Positions 44,433 to 55,204 are shown, numbered from the stretch's first letter. The stretch is DNA of 64,000 nucleotides from Solitalea longa (GCF_002920915.1 NZ_PQVF01000012.1:80766-144765); one strand, 5' to 3'. Notes: generated by a model from the letters alone, not told the origin. Numbers and translations are program-made.

Positions 44433-47400
44433 GTTTCCGGTAGTTTTGATTTCTCCTTATCATCAAACTGTTTTGGAGTCGGTTGATAGCGTTGCTATGA
44501 ATTTAAGATTAACCAGAAAGGGAAATATCCCATTAATTGTTAGGTTAATGTCTTTTTATGGAAATCAACCCTGGATAGTGGATGAAGCAATTCCGGATGT
44601 TGATTACGTTGCTCTTGATTCTCTTGTAACTTTTCTTCCGGGAGAACTTTCGAAACAGATCAAGTTTAAGATCATTGACAACGCGATCGATAATCATGAT
44701 AAGTTTATTCATATTGTGATGCTTGAGCCTCAAAATGGAATATTAGATGGACTTATTGATGCTGGTATTGATATTATAGATGATGAGAATAACGTAATGA
44801 TCAATGTTCCGGATAGTATCGTAGTGTCCGAAGACTGGAACAGTTTTATTCTACAGCTATCAAGTTCGACCCCTATTTCAACTAATTTAAGTTACAGTAC
44901 CGAAGACGGCAGTGCAGTTGCAGGATCAGACTATGATCAAAAGAGTGGAAATTTGACCTTCAATAATTTTGATAAGTTCTTCTTTGATCTAAATGTGATC
45001 AAAACGGATGACTTTGAACAAACCGAATACTTCTATGTTAATTTTTCTACACCAACCGATCCAAATATTTCATTATCACGGAATCGAACCAAGATCATTA
45101 TAAAAGATACTACAAAGCCTACCGCTATTTTTAGCGCGCCCAGTGTAATTGAAGGTAACAAAGGTGATACTACTGATGTCAACTTTCAGGTGAAATTGAA
45201 TTTCCCATCGCCTAAAAAAGTAAAAATTGAGTATGCTATGGATAGTTATGTGACCGAAAATGTTGGAGGAGGTATCATAGCTGATTCTAACATCGATTTT
45301 ATTCTTAAGAGTGACAGCGTGGTTTTTATGCCCGGCGACACAGCTAAAGTAATAACAGTTCGAGTTATTGGAGATGATACGGATGAAAATAATGAACAGA
45401 TCTTTGTTTTAGCCAGAAACGAAGAAAATGTAATACTAAATAGAAATACTGGAGACCCTTACTGGGGAGATGTCGCAAGAGGAAATATTATTGATGATGA
45501 TGATACCCCATCAATAAGTATAAGTGATACGACCATAATTGAAGGGGATGATGGAGTGAAAATGGCTTATTTTAGAATTTCATTGAGTAACCCGAGTCAG
45601 TGGGGGGTGTTTTTTAAAGCCAGGCTTGAGGATCTATCAACTGCAAAAAGCAAAGATTATAGAGATACCTTAAATTATGATAATAGAGGGTATATGTATG
45701 TTGGTCTTAGCATTCCCCCTTACAGATTATTACCTATCCCTATAATTGGTGATACACTACCAGAGATCAATGAACGATTTAAAATTCTTATTTCTGAGAT
45801 TCAAAATGCTATTGTTACCGACAGTATTGCGATCTGTACAATAATAGACAATGATACGGCTCCAAATGAGGTAATTGGATTAGAAACGCAATCGGCAAAA
45901 GAATCTGCCGGTATTTTAAATGTTACTGTTTTATTAAATGAACCTGCCTCACAGCCAATTAGTGTTGATTATTCCACTTCAGATGGCTATATAAGCGGTC
46001 AGGCCAATTACGTGCCTGTTTCAGGGACGCTAAACTTTGCTATAGGTGATAGTGTTAAATATGTACCGGTTACCCTTTTAAATGACACTATAATTGAAGG
46101 CGATGAATTCTTTAATTTTAATTTAAGTAATGCTTTAAATGCACAAATAAGTACCCCTCAAACGAGAGTATGGGTTTTAGAGGATGCAGACGATATACTA
46201 TTTTTTGATTCAGGAATTCAATTTGCCCGGGATCCTTACTATGCTAGTGACACATTAATGGTCTTCAAGGTCAACTTATTACAACCTAATAATCATACTG
46301 TAAAAGTTGATTATACAACCGTTCCCGGAACCGCTACTGAAGGGAGTGATTATAGTTCTACTTCAGGAGTATTAACCTTTTTACCAGGTGAAACAATTAA
46401 GGAAATAGCTGTCAAATATGATCCAGCATCGGCGGATGAGGGAGATGAATATTTTTACCTGAAGTTAAGCAACCCAATATTTGGTCATTTTGTAAGAGAC
46501 TACTTTCTTGATGAAGACAGCATTAAAAGAGTCTTTATTTATGATCACCTCACTCAAGGCCGTCGAAGTGTATCGATGCGAAGAGATAATTATATCTGGA
46601 TACATGAAGGCAACAGTGGAGATACAACATTGATTTCCGTTCCATTATATCTTAATGGCGGTCCTTCTATTCTACCAGTAACCGTTGAATTTAAAATCAT
46701 CTATAATAATGACTATCCTGGAGCATTTAACAATGATCTTGTTTTTGATGATGGTCCTAGGGTAACTTTTGCTCCGGGCGAAACGCAAAAGGATATGGTT
46801 TTTAAAGTAGTTGGAGATAATGATTTTGAATTTGATGAGTACTTTACTGCTTACCCCGTAAACGGGATCAATGGTAGTCCACCGGAAGGGGATATAAATG
46901 GTTATATTTTAAATGATGATCCTCCATTAGAAGTAACTATTGGTAACGATGTTACAATAACAGAAGGAGATGATGGTATTAAGAAACTTGTTTTTGAAGT
47001 ATATACTAAGAATTTGCCAAACTGGGGGATAGGAAATCCTATTCCAGCTGCCGTTGGTTTTGAAGTAATTGATGTGACCACCTCTAAGCAGGTTGATTAT
47101 TTTATTTATGGTGGAGGTGTATTTGGTGAGCTTTCCGATACTACTTTCATAATAATAGATGTGCGGGGAGATACTATTAATGAAGGTGACGAATCATTTA
47201 TTGTTAGACTGCTGCCTTCATATTACTTTATTGCAGGAGAACGGTTTGAAGCTATTGGTACCATCCTCAACGACGATGGTCCAGTTTTTTTAACCTCTTC
47301 AGCAGTGTCCACAGAAAACCTAAAAACTCAACCTAAAATAGCCAATGTTTTTACCCCAAATGGCGATGGCATCAACGATTTGTTTGTTATTGATGGAGTG

Positions 47401-47595
47401 ACAAATGCCCAAAATGAACTTATTGTTTTTAATAAAGAGGGTACTCAGTTCTTTAAACGCAGCAATTATCAAAACGATTGGGATGGTCAGGGCTGCGCGG
47501 ATGGTACTTATTATTATATCCTCAAACTAAAAGACCAGGATGGAGGGTTTACAACTAAGAAGGGATATATAACTTTAATAAGAGGGTTCAGATAG
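43681..47595 (+). CDS. Calx-beta repeat surface protein 3 with T9SS type B sorting domain
   Basis: A 1,304-residue secreted protein with the same plan: signal peptide (AKVLIGIFFMLTGTVFNCSAQ), about ten Calx-beta domains (the first with the Cys pair LSCLTVNDIAV and NATICDNKG) and a type B sorting domain (1220-1304, IANVFTPNGDGINDLFVIDG). The head is near identical to gene 2. The sorting domain, however, differs (NELIVFNKEGTQFFKRSN, KDQDGGFTTKKGYI) and resembles that of the 2,430-residue protein more than those of genes 1 and 2. The middle domains are diverged from gene 2 and include extra acidic, calcium-binding-like segments. A hairpin follows the stop. Confidence 0.9.
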   Translation: MNALSAKVLIGIFFMLTGTVFNCSAQLSCLTVNDIAVTEPDNGGGYASFKISLSSPSTQEVKVYYSTSNGTASSRNDYTANSGYLTFQPGETVKFLFIAINGDLYDEYDETFYLNLSNATNATICDNKGTATILDSDAPPTMTISNMAVREQDSGTVKVKFLIQLSNWSYKDITFDYATINGTATAGSDYQAASGTFTIPAAHIRAEIVVTSYGDTTKEENETFIVNYSNPVNVQLTNTSSSATIWNDDLEFPVVLISPYHQTVLESVDSVAMNLRLTRKGNIPLIVRLMSFYGNQPWIVDEAIPDVDYVALDSLVTFLPGELSKQIKFKIIDNAIDNHDKFIHIVMLEPQNGILDGLIDAGIDIIDDENNVMINVPDSIVVSEDWNSFILQLSSSTPISTNLSYSTEDGSAVAGSDYDQKSGNLTFNNFDKFFFDLNVIKTDDFEQTEYFYVNFSTPTDPNISLSRNRTKIIIKDTTKPTAIFSAPSVIEGNKGDTTDVNFQVKLNFPSPKKVKIEYAMDSYVTENVGGGIIADSNIDFILKSDSVVFMPGDTAKVITVRVIGDDTDENNEQIFVLARNEENVILNRNTGDPYWGDVARGNIIDDDDTPSISISDTTIIEGDDGVKMAYFRISLSNPSQWGVFFKARLEDLSTAKSKDYRDTLNYDNRGYMYVGLSIPPYRLLPIPIIGDTLPEINERFKILISEIQNAIVTDSIAICTIIDNDTAPNEVIGLETQSAKESAGILNVTVLLNEPASQPISVDYSTSDGYISGQANYVPVSGTLNFAIGDSVKYVPVTLLNDTIIEGDEFFNFNLSNALNAQISTPQTRVWVLEDADDILFFDSGIQFARDPYYASDTLMVFKVNLLQPNNHTVKVDYTTVPGTATEGSDYSSTSGVLTFLPGETIKEIAVKYDPASADEGDEYFYLKLSNPIFGHFVRDYFLDEDSIKRVFIYDHLTQGRRSVSMRRDNYIWIHEGNSGDTTLISVPLYLNGGPSILPVTVEFKIIYNNDYPGAFNNDLVFDDGPRVTFAPGETQKDMVFKVVGDNDFEFDEYFTAYPVNGINGSPPEGDINGYILNDDPPLEVTIGNDVTITEGDDGIKKLVFEVYTKNLPNWGIGNPIPAAVGFEVIDVTTSKQVDYFIYGGGVFGELSDTTFIIIDVRGDTINEGDESFIVRLLPSYYFIAGERFEAIGTILNDDGPVFLTSSAVSTENLKTQPKIANVFTPNGDGINDLFVIDGVTNAQNELIVFNKEGTQFFKRSNYQNDWDGQGCADGTYYYILKLKDQDGGFTTKKGYITLIRGFR

Positions 47596-47624
47596 TTAAA
47601 AAAATCAAACCTTACGATTGTTTT

Positions 47625-47660
47625 TAAACGGGGGCTTCATGAAAATGAACTCCCGTTTTT
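47625..47660 (+). terminator. Probable terminator of the Calx-beta gene run
   Basis: An imperfect stem, AAACGGGGGCTTCAT and ATGAACTCCCGTTT (one bulge and one wobble), with a short AAA loop is followed by TTGTTTTTA. It lies about 30 bp after the stop at 47595. Confidence 0.65.
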
Positions 47661-47911
47661 GTTTTTATTGAATAAATTTAATTGTATACAAAAAGTGATT
47701 ATTTACTATCAAATTGTTGTAAATGAGTAGTTTATGAGTTAATTTTAATCTTGCAATTACTGTGTAGGTACCAAATTCATTTCTTCCGTTTCGTCATTTC
47801 TATATCATCCGTCTTTTTTATTTCTAGACACATTCATTAAAACACTCTTCATAGTTCTCTTATCGACGGTTCTCTTATTGAAACAAATCGTTAAATGCTA
47901 ACCGCAGATTT
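47661..47911. other. Intergenic region before the 2,430-residue gene
   Basis: About 250 bp after the terminator, very T-rich. The leader just before the ATG has a repeated word TTCTCTTAT (near 47853 and 47869). No gene, and no clear TAnnTTTG box, is seen. Confidence 0.35.
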
Positions 47912-50900
47912 ATGAAAGATTCTACCAATGTTTTAAAAAATGATCAATTCAAGGGATTGGCTCATTCTTTTACGAAAACTTTTGAAAGCATTATTGGAGC
48001 AATAAAAAACAGTTCTTTTTCTTTAGCGATAAAATTGTTTTCATTGTCCTTATTGCTGTTTCTTTTAAGTTCGGCTGATGATTACGATGGAGCTCAAACC
48101 GTTAAACCGCAAAAAGGTTTAATAATTATGAGCGCACAAGCCGCTCCTCCCTGCGTTAGTGTATTATCCGCTTCCTGTAAGGAAGCCAATAGTGGTTACT
48201 CTACTATGGACTTTAAGGTAAACCTTGATGGTCCGTGTAAAGAGGAAATAACGGTTGAATACTATACAGGCAATGGAACGGCCCTTGTGAAAGAAGATTA
48301 TAACGCCACTTCTGGTACAATAACTTTTGCCCCTGGTGAAGTTTCAAAAATAGTGAAGGTGCTTTTTAAAGGTGATTATTACGATGAGGAGAATGAGCAG
48401 TTTTTCATTTATCTGAAGAATGCTAAAAATGCAACCATTTGTGAAAGCAAAGCGGCTGGAACAATCATAGATGACGATCCTTTCCCTACATTACGCGGAG
48501 CTGATATGTCGGTTGGCGAAAAAAATGACGGTATTGTAAACCTTAAGTTTTACTTCAATTTTAAAACCTGCAGCCATAAAGAAACCCGTGTGGATTATTA
48601 TACCTATGATGGCACCGCAACTGCAGGAGAAGATTATCAGGAAACTAAAGGCACATTAATCATTCCTGCTGAACAAACAAAATTTGAAATAGTAGTTCCA
48701 GTTTACGGCGATACTAAGGTTGAACCTAATGAAACCTTTTTCATCAAATTATTGAATCCTGATGGTTTGATCTTAAATGATGATGTTTTTCAGGCAACGA
48801 TTTTAAATGATGATAAGGAATCAGCTATCCCCGCATTATCGATCAGTAATTCAACAGTTAGTGAGGCTGATGGAACGGCTTCATTTACAGTTAGTTTGAG
48901 TTCAGCAGCAGCACAGGCTGTAACCGTTGATTATGCAACTGCTGATGTAACGGCCACTGCGGGATCAGATTATACCGCTGCTTCGGGTTCCTTAACCTTT
49001 GCACCTGGTGAAACCTCTAAAATCATAGATGTAGCTATTACAGATGATACAGAGGATGAATCGGATGAAACCTTTAATGTTAATTTATCCAATGTATCGG
49101 CTACTGCCACAATAAGTGACGGCCAAGGTGTTGGAACGATCCAGGATAATGATGAACCTCCAGTAACTCCTGAACTAACAATTAGTAGTTCAACGGTTGG
49201 CGAAAGTGAAGGCACAGCAGTCTTTAATGTTAATTTGAACGTTGCTTCCAGTGAAACCATAACCGTTGATTATGCTACGGCAGATGGCAGTGCCAATTCA
49301 GGAAGTGACTTTTCTGCCACCGGAAGCGGAACACTAACTTTTGCTCCTGGGGAAATATCAAAAACCATTATTATTGATATTCTTAATGATACTGAAGAGG
49401 AAGGTGATGAGCAGTATTATGTAAATCTGTTCAATGTAACAAATGCTACAATAATAAATGGTCAAGGATTGGGAACCATTGTTGATGATGACCAGCCAGT
49501 TATTTTGCCGGGTGTGCAAATCTCAGGTGGTGTTTTCAATGAAGCTGTAGGCTCTGCCGAAATAACCATCTATTTATCACAGGCAGGTACTGAATCTATA
49601 TCGGTGGATTTTAATACAGCCGATGGTACTGCAACAGCCCCCAACGACTATACCGCTAATTCAGGAACAGTAACTTTTGCCCCAGGCGAAACCTCGAAAG
49701 TAATTAACGTATCGATTGCAAATGATCAGATCGATGAAGAAGATGAAACTTTCCGGGTTGTTTTATCGAATGTAGTTAATGCTGATCTTTTAGATGCTGA
49801 CGCTACTTTTTCAATCTTAGATGACGACGGTCTTCCAACAGTAAGCGTATTGAACGCTCAGGCAAATGAAGGTGACGGCACAATAACAGTTACAATTCAG
49901 CTTAATGGCGAAAGTTCACAAGATGTAAGTGTTGATTACGCCACTGCCAATTCTTCGGCAGTTGCTGGTCAGGATTATACCGCTACCTCAGGAACGGTTA
50001 CTTTTCCTGCGGGATCAAGTAATTCAACACAAACATTTACTGTTGCAATTACCGACGATAATGAAGATGAAACCAACGAATCATTTTTGGTGAATTTAAG
50101 TAATGCAGTTAATGCAGATATTGCTAATGCACAGGGCGAAGAGACCATAATTGATAATGATGAAACGCCTCCTGCAATTTCAATCAGCAATGTAACTGTA
50201 AACGAAGGAAATTCAGGTACGGTGGATGCAGTGTTTACGGTGTCTCTTGATAAAGCTGCAACAGGGTCAGTTACGGTTGATTGGGCAACTCAGGATAATA
50301 CAGCCGCTTCACCTGCTGACTATGTCTCGGGAAGTGGAACACTAACCTTTGCTGTCGGTGAAACGTCAAAAACCCTTACGGTAACCGTAAACGGAGATGA
50401 AACGGTTGAAAACGACGAATCGTTCCTGGTTAATTTAACCAATGCTACCGGCGGGGCCACCATAGCCGATGCACAAGGAGTGGGAGGTATCACCAATGAT
50501 GATGAGACTCCTCCGGCGTTTACAATTGATGATATAACAGTTGCTGAAGGAAATTCAGGTACTGTTAATGCTGTGTTTACTGTTTCACTGAGCAAGGTAG
50601 CCGAAGGAACCACCACCGTTGATTGGTCAACACAGGATAACGGTGCAACTTCGCCATCAGATTATGCTTCGGGTACAGGAACGCTCAGTTTTGCTGCTGG
50701 TGAAACATCAAAGACAATAACCATAGTTATAAATGGTGATGAAACCGTGGAAGGAAATGAAGCTTATCTGATTAATTTAAGTAATGCAACCGGTGGGGCA
50801 ACCATTGGTGATCCACAAGGATTTGGTGTGATTACTAATGATGATGAAACCTTGCCAGCATTAACTATCAACAATGTATCAGTAACTGAAGGTAATTCAG

Positions 50901-53900
50901 GTACAGTGAATGCCGAATTTACTGTTACGTTGGATAAAGTTGCAGGCGATATCATAACTGTTGACTGGTCTACACAAGATAATGGTGCAATTTCACCATC
51001 TGATTATGTTTCAGCAACCGGCTCACTTAGCTTTGCCGCCGGTGAAACTTCAAAAACGGTAACCGTTACCATAAATGGAGATGTAACGGTAGAAGGCGAT
51101 GAAGGCTTTTTGGTGAACCTTAGCAATGTTAGCAGTGGTGCCACTATTGCCGATGCTCAGGGAATAGGAACAATTGAAAACGATGATGAAGCTCCTCCAT
51201 CATTTGACATTGACGATGTTTCAGTAGCTGAAGGTAATTCAGGAACATCAACAACTATTTTAACAGTTACCTTAAATAAAGCGGCAACTGGAACTGTCAC
51301 CGTTGATTGGTCAACTCAGGATAATGGTGCTTTATCACCTTCAGATTATGTTTCGGGCAATGGAACGCTCACATTTGCTGCAGGTGAAACCTCAAAAACG
51401 ATCACCTTAACTATTAATGGAGACGTTATTGTTGAAGGCAATGAAGGCTTTTTGGTGAATTTAACCAACGCAACCGGTGGAGCTGCCATAGGTGATTCTC
51501 AAGGTTCGGTAACTATAAGTAATGATGATGAAACCCTGCCTGCCTTAACAATTGGTAATGTTGAGCTGACCGAAGGAAATTCAGGAACCAGCAATGCTGT
51601 GTTAACGGTTACCATGGATAAGGCGGCTGCCGGTGCTATTACCGTCGACTGGTCTACACAAGACAATGCAGCCGTATCACCTACCGATTTTGCTTCCGGT
51701 AATGGAACACTCACATTTGCCGCAGGCGAAACTTCTAAAACTATTACCGTTGTAGTAAATGGTGATTTGACCAATGAACCCGATGAAATATTGTACGTTA
51801 ACCTTGCCAATATTAGCAGCGGTGCCACCATTTCTGACGGCACGGGCTATGTAAATATTTTAAATGACGATGAGCCACTACCGGTTTTAAGTTCTCAGGA
51901 TATTCAGGTAAATGAAGGGAATTCAGGTACCGTTGATGCGGTGTTTACTGTTACGCTCGATAAAGCAGGTACAACCCAAATTACGGTCGACTACCAAACA
52001 GTTGAAAATTCGGCGACAGATCCTGAAGATTTCACGGCTGTTACAGGTACATTAACATTTGCCCCTGGTGAAACTTCTAAGACCGTTACCGTAAAAGTAA
52101 TTGGTGATGTAGATGAAGAAGGAACCCATGGATTTTATCTTCAGTTATTAAACCCTTCAAGCAATGCGACAGTAGGAACTGCCTTTGTTTATTGCACAAT
52201 CACAGACGATGATTTGAATATACCTGCTGTTCGTATTTATGATACCTATGTGTATGAAGGAAATTCAGGTTCTAATGATGTTACTTTTTATGTTTATCTG
52301 AATAAAACCTCAACAGAAACTATTACAGTTGATTTTGCAACCGAAGATGTAACAGCTGTTGCTGGTGAAGATTACGTGGCAGCATCTGGAACTTTAACCT
52401 TTAATCCGGGTGAAACCTACAAAACCTTTACAGTAGCTGTTAACGGTGATGTTGATTTTGAGGCCAATGAGCAGTTCAAAATAAATTTAACCAACATTAC
52501 AAATGCAACCACTGAAGATGGCGTCGGTAATTTTATAATTTATAATGATGATAATGCAGTTATCGCTTATGTACCCGACTCCTATTTTAACCCTGAAGGG
52601 GATTCGGGAACTACTACCAAAACCTTCTATGTTTACCTTTCAAATTATGCATCAAAAGTAGTAACTCTTGATTATGAATTGCTTGACGGTTCAGCAAAAG
52701 ATGGAGAAGATTATGTGGTACAAACAGGAACACTGACCTTCAATCTTAACGAGTATTATAAAGGAATTGACATTGTTTGTAATGGAGATAATGATTATGA
52801 AGGTAACGAGTTCTTTATACTTAAAATAAGCAATATTCAAAATTCATTAATAACCGACTCGGAAGGTATCATTACAATATACGATGACGATGCTCCTACT
52901 GAATTGTATGTTTCGGATACTTATGTAAACCCGGAAGGAAATGAAGGAGAGACACAAACAGCTACATTTACGGTGTTCCTAACTAATTATTCCGACCAAG
53001 TTGTCACAGTTGATTACGCTACCGGCAATGGAACGGCAGTTTCAGGTACTGATTACGAGTCAACTAGCGGAACATTAACCATTAATCCGGGTGAATATTA
53101 TAAACAAGTGACCGTTAATGTAAACGGAGATAATGCACTTGAATCAAATGAAATATTCCAACTCCAGATCAGCAATCCAACAAATGCTACCATGCGAGAT
53201 GCATTCGGTATAACTACCATTTATGACGATGATAATCCTCCTTATTTTTATGTTACCAGCACAAGTGCAACTGAAGGTAATGATGAAACATTTTATATTT
53301 ATAGATCGGTTTTAACAGGAACAGCAACAGTTAATTATGCCACCATCAATCAGAGCGCAGTTGCTCCTGGTGATTATACTGCTGCAAATGGCACCATGAC
53401 CTTTAATGCGGGTGAATATTTCAAGCCGGTGACTGTTACAACTATTAGCGATGGTGAAGATGAGCCATATGAATATTTTACCATGCGATTATCAATGCCT
53501 TCTACGGGTTATGTAATCCTCGATCAGGACGGCTATGGAGAAATACAGGGTCAATCAGGTATTAACTATAATTATTTAGCTACAAGTGGTGCATCAGTTA
53601 CTGAAGGTGATAGTGGAACACAAACGTTGTCTGTTTATATTTCATTAAATCGTGCCGGCAACAATAATCCGGTTACAGTAAATTATGCATTGCAAAATAT
53701 TACAGCCACGGGAGGTAGTGATTACGTGGCATCATCAGGTACTTTAACCTTTGCGACAGACGAATATTTTAAACAAATTGATATTACGATAAACGGAGAC
53801 AATACTTTTGAACCAGATGAAACATTTAGGGTCCTGATAAGTTCGCCTACTAATGCGTTCATTTTTGAGCCTTCGGCAAATGTTACCATTACCAATGATG

Positions 53901-55204
53901 ACACTCCTGCATTATTATGGGTTGGTGATAATTCGGTTACAGAAACTGATGCCGCAACGGGTAATACTATAACCATAGGTGTATCACTTTCGCCGGCTAA
54001 TTCTGATCAAACAGTTACCGTTAATTACACCACACAAAATGCGGGTGCAACTTCGGGAAATGATTATACAGCCACTTCTGGTACTTTAACTTTTGATCCA
54101 GGAGAAACGTATAAGACTATTGATATAAATATTATTGGAGATAATGCGTTTGAACCGATAGAATATTTCAGGCTATTGCTAAGTTCTCCTGCAAATGCAA
54201 TAATTGGCGACGGTGATGGATATGTTCAAATTAATGATGATGATCAAACGCCATATATTTACACTACTGATCCAGCTATAACAGAGGGTGATTCCGGTGA
54301 TCCTATACTTTATTTCTATGTATACCTTAGTAATTTTACCGATAAAGTAGTTACGGTTGATTATACAACACAGGATGTTACTACAACCACAGATGACTAT
54401 ACGCCAGTTAATGGAACTTTAACATTTGATGGAATTAATGGGCAATATGTGGAAGTGCATGTAAACCCTGACTTGGTGTTTGAACCAAATGAGTATGTAA
54501 ACCTTATACTGAGCAATCCAGTAAATGCAGTGCTAGCGGATACAGAGGGTACAGGTTTAATCAATGATGATGACAATACCCCAATCGTATCCATTTATGA
54601 TACCTATGTTTATGAAGGTAATGATGGTGAAACGGATATGTATTTCGGGGTTTGGTTGAATCAATACAGTGATCAAACCATAACAGTTGATTTTGCCACA
54701 ACCAACGGAACAGCAGCTTCACCTGGTGATTTTACTGCACAGACCGGAACCCTAACTTTTGCTCCTTTTGAAACCTATAAGGCAGTAAATATTAAAATTA
54801 TTGGCGATGTAGTTGATGAATCAGATGAAGCCTTTAAAGTAACCATCAGCAATCCAACCAATGTGTTAATTGGTGATAATGAAGCCACCGGAACCATTTA
54901 CGATGATGATGCCGGAAGTGGTTTTGCACCAACATCAGGCCGTATATCCAATGTATTTACCCCTAATGGTGATGGTGTTAACGATCGTTTTAAAATAGAA
55001 GGTGTTGAAAATGCTGATAATGACCTTACAGTTGTTAACCGCTATGGTTCGCAGGTGTTTAAATCGGTTAACTACAAGAACGATTGGGATGGACAGGGCT
55101 GTTCTGACGGTACTTACTTTTATCTGCTGAGAACTAAAGACAAAGACGGTAAGGTAGTGGTGAAAAAAGGATATATAACTTTAGTTAGAAACCTGAATAG
55201 GTAG
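47912..55204 (+). CDS. Very large Calx-beta repeat surface protein with T9SS type B sorting domain
   Basis: A 2,430-residue secreted protein. It has an unusually long N-terminus before the hydrophobic segment (FSLAIKLFSLSLLLFLLSSADD at about 36-57), so export may start from a downstream site or use a long signal peptide. Twenty Calx-beta domains follow, mostly near 107 residues each; domains 6-10 (DNA about 50180-51870) are very alike, with NEGNSGT, VDWSTQDN and FAAGETSKT recurring. Domain 1 has the Cys pair (PPCVSVLSASC and NATICESKAAG). The C-terminus (2345-2430) is a type B sorting domain (SNVFTPNGDGVNDRFKIEG ... NDWDGQGCSDGTYFYLL). The length of the rod, if fully extended, makes it a good adhesin or gliding filament. 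Terminated by a strong hairpin. Confidence 0.92.
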   Translation: MKDSTNVLKNDQFKGLAHSFTKTFESIIGAIKNSSFSLAIKLFSLSLLLFLLSSADDYDGAQTVKPQKGLIIMSAQAAPPCVSVLSASCKEANSGYSTMDFKVNLDGPCKEEITVEYYTGNGTALVKEDYNATSGTITFAPGEVSKIVKVLFKGDYYDEENEQFFIYLKNAKNATICESKAAGTIIDDDPFPTLRGADMSVGEKNDGIVNLKFYFNFKTCSHKETRVDYYTYDGTATAGEDYQETKGTLIIPAEQTKFEIVVPVYGDTKVEPNETFFIKLLNPDGLILNDDVFQATILNDDKESAIPALSISNSTVSEADGTASFTVSLSSAAAQAVTVDYATADVTATAGSDYTAASGSLTFAPGETSKIIDVAITDDTEDESDETFNVNLSNVSATATISDGQGVGTIQDNDEPPVTPELTISSSTVGESEGTAVFNVNLNVASSETITVDYATADGSANSGSDFSATGSGTLTFAPGEISKTIIIDILNDTEEEGDEQYYVNLFNVTNATIINGQGLGTIVDDDQPVILPGVQISGGVFNEAVGSAEITIYLSQAGTESISVDFNTADGTATAPNDYTANSGTVTFAPGETSKVINVSIANDQIDEEDETFRVVLSNVVNADLLDADATFSILDDDGLPTVSVLNAQANEGDGTITVTIQLNGESSQDVSVDYATANSSAVAGQDYTATSGTVTFPAGSSNSTQTFTVAITDDNEDETNESFLVNLSNAVNADIANAQGEETIIDNDETPPAISISNVTVNEGNSGTVDAVFTVSLDKAATGSVTVDWATQDNTAASPADYVSGSGTLTFAVGETSKTLTVTVNGDETVENDESFLVNLTNATGGATIADAQGVGGITNDDETPPAFTIDDITVAEGNSGTVNAVFTVSLSKVAEGTTTVDWSTQDNGATSPSDYASGTGTLSFAAGETSKTITIVINGDETVEGNEAYLINLSNATGGATIGDPQGFGVITNDDETLPALTINNVSVTEGNSGTVNAEFTVTLDKVAGDIITVDWSTQDNGAISPSDYVSATGSLSFAAGETSKTVTVTINGDVTVEGDEGFLVNLSNVSSGATIADAQGIGTIENDDEAPPSFDIDDVSVAEGNSGTSTTILTVTLNKAATGTVTVDWSTQDNGALSPSDYVSGNGTLTFAAGETSKTITLTINGDVIVEGNEGFLVNLTNATGGAAIGDSQGSVTISNDDETLPALTIGNVELTEGNSGTSNAVLTVTMDKAAAGAITVDWSTQDNAAVSPTDFASGNGTLTFAAGETSKTITVVVNGDLTNEPDEILYVNLANISSGATISDGTGYVNILNDDEPLPVLSSQDIQVNEGNSGTVDAVFTVTLDKAGTTQITVDYQTVENSATDPEDFTAVTGTLTFAPGETSKTVTVKVIGDVDEEGTHGFYLQLLNPSSNATVGTAFVYCTITDDDLNIPAVRIYDTYVYEGNSGSNDVTFYVYLNKTSTETITVDFATEDVTAVAGEDYVAASGTLTFNPGETYKTFTVAVNGDVDFEANEQFKINLTNITNATTEDGVGNFIIYNDDNAVIAYVPDSYFNPEGDSGTTTKTFYVYLSNYASKVVTLDYELLDGSAKDGEDYVVQTGTLTFNLNEYYKGIDIVCNGDNDYEGNEFFILKISNIQNSLITDSEGIITIYDDDAPTELYVSDTYVNPEGNEGETQTATFTVFLTNYSDQVVTVDYATGNGTAVSGTDYESTSGTLTINPGEYYKQVTVNVNGDNALESNEIFQLQISNPTNATMRDAFGITTIYDDDNPPYFYVTSTSATEGNDETFYIYRSVLTGTATVNYATINQSAVAPGDYTAANGTMTFNAGEYFKPVTVTTISDGEDEPYEYFTMRLSMPSTGYVILDQDGYGEIQGQSGINYNYLATSGASVTEGDSGTQTLSVYISLNRAGNNNPVTVNYALQNITATGGSDYVASSGTLTFATDEYFKQIDITINGDNTFEPDETFRVLISSPTNAFIFEPSANVTITNDDTPALLWVGDNSVTETDAATGNTITIGVSLSPANSDQTVTVNYTTQNAGATSGNDYTATSGTLTFDPGETYKTIDINIIGDNAFEPIEYFRLLLSSPANAIIGDGDGYVQINDDDQTPYIYTTDPAITEGDSGDPILYFYVYLSNFTDKVVTVDYTTQDVTTTTDDYTPVNGTLTFDGINGQYVEVHVNPDLVFEPNEYVNLILSNPVNAVLADTEGTGLINDDDNTPIVSIYDTYVYEGNDGETDMYFGVWLNQYSDQTITVDFATTNGTAASPGDFTAQTGTLTFAPFETYKAVNIKIIGDVVDESDEAFKVTISNPTNVLIGDNEATGTIYDDDAGSGFAPTSGRISNVFTPNGDGVNDRFKIEGVENADNDLTVVNRYGSQVFKSVNYKNDWDGQGCSDGTYFYLLRTKDKDGKVVVKKGYITLVRNLNR

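Noticed and set aside
48970..54594. Minus-strand frames inside the 2,430-residue gene
   Set aside because: They recur once per Calx-beta unit in the same phase, which is what the repeat structure would produce by itself.
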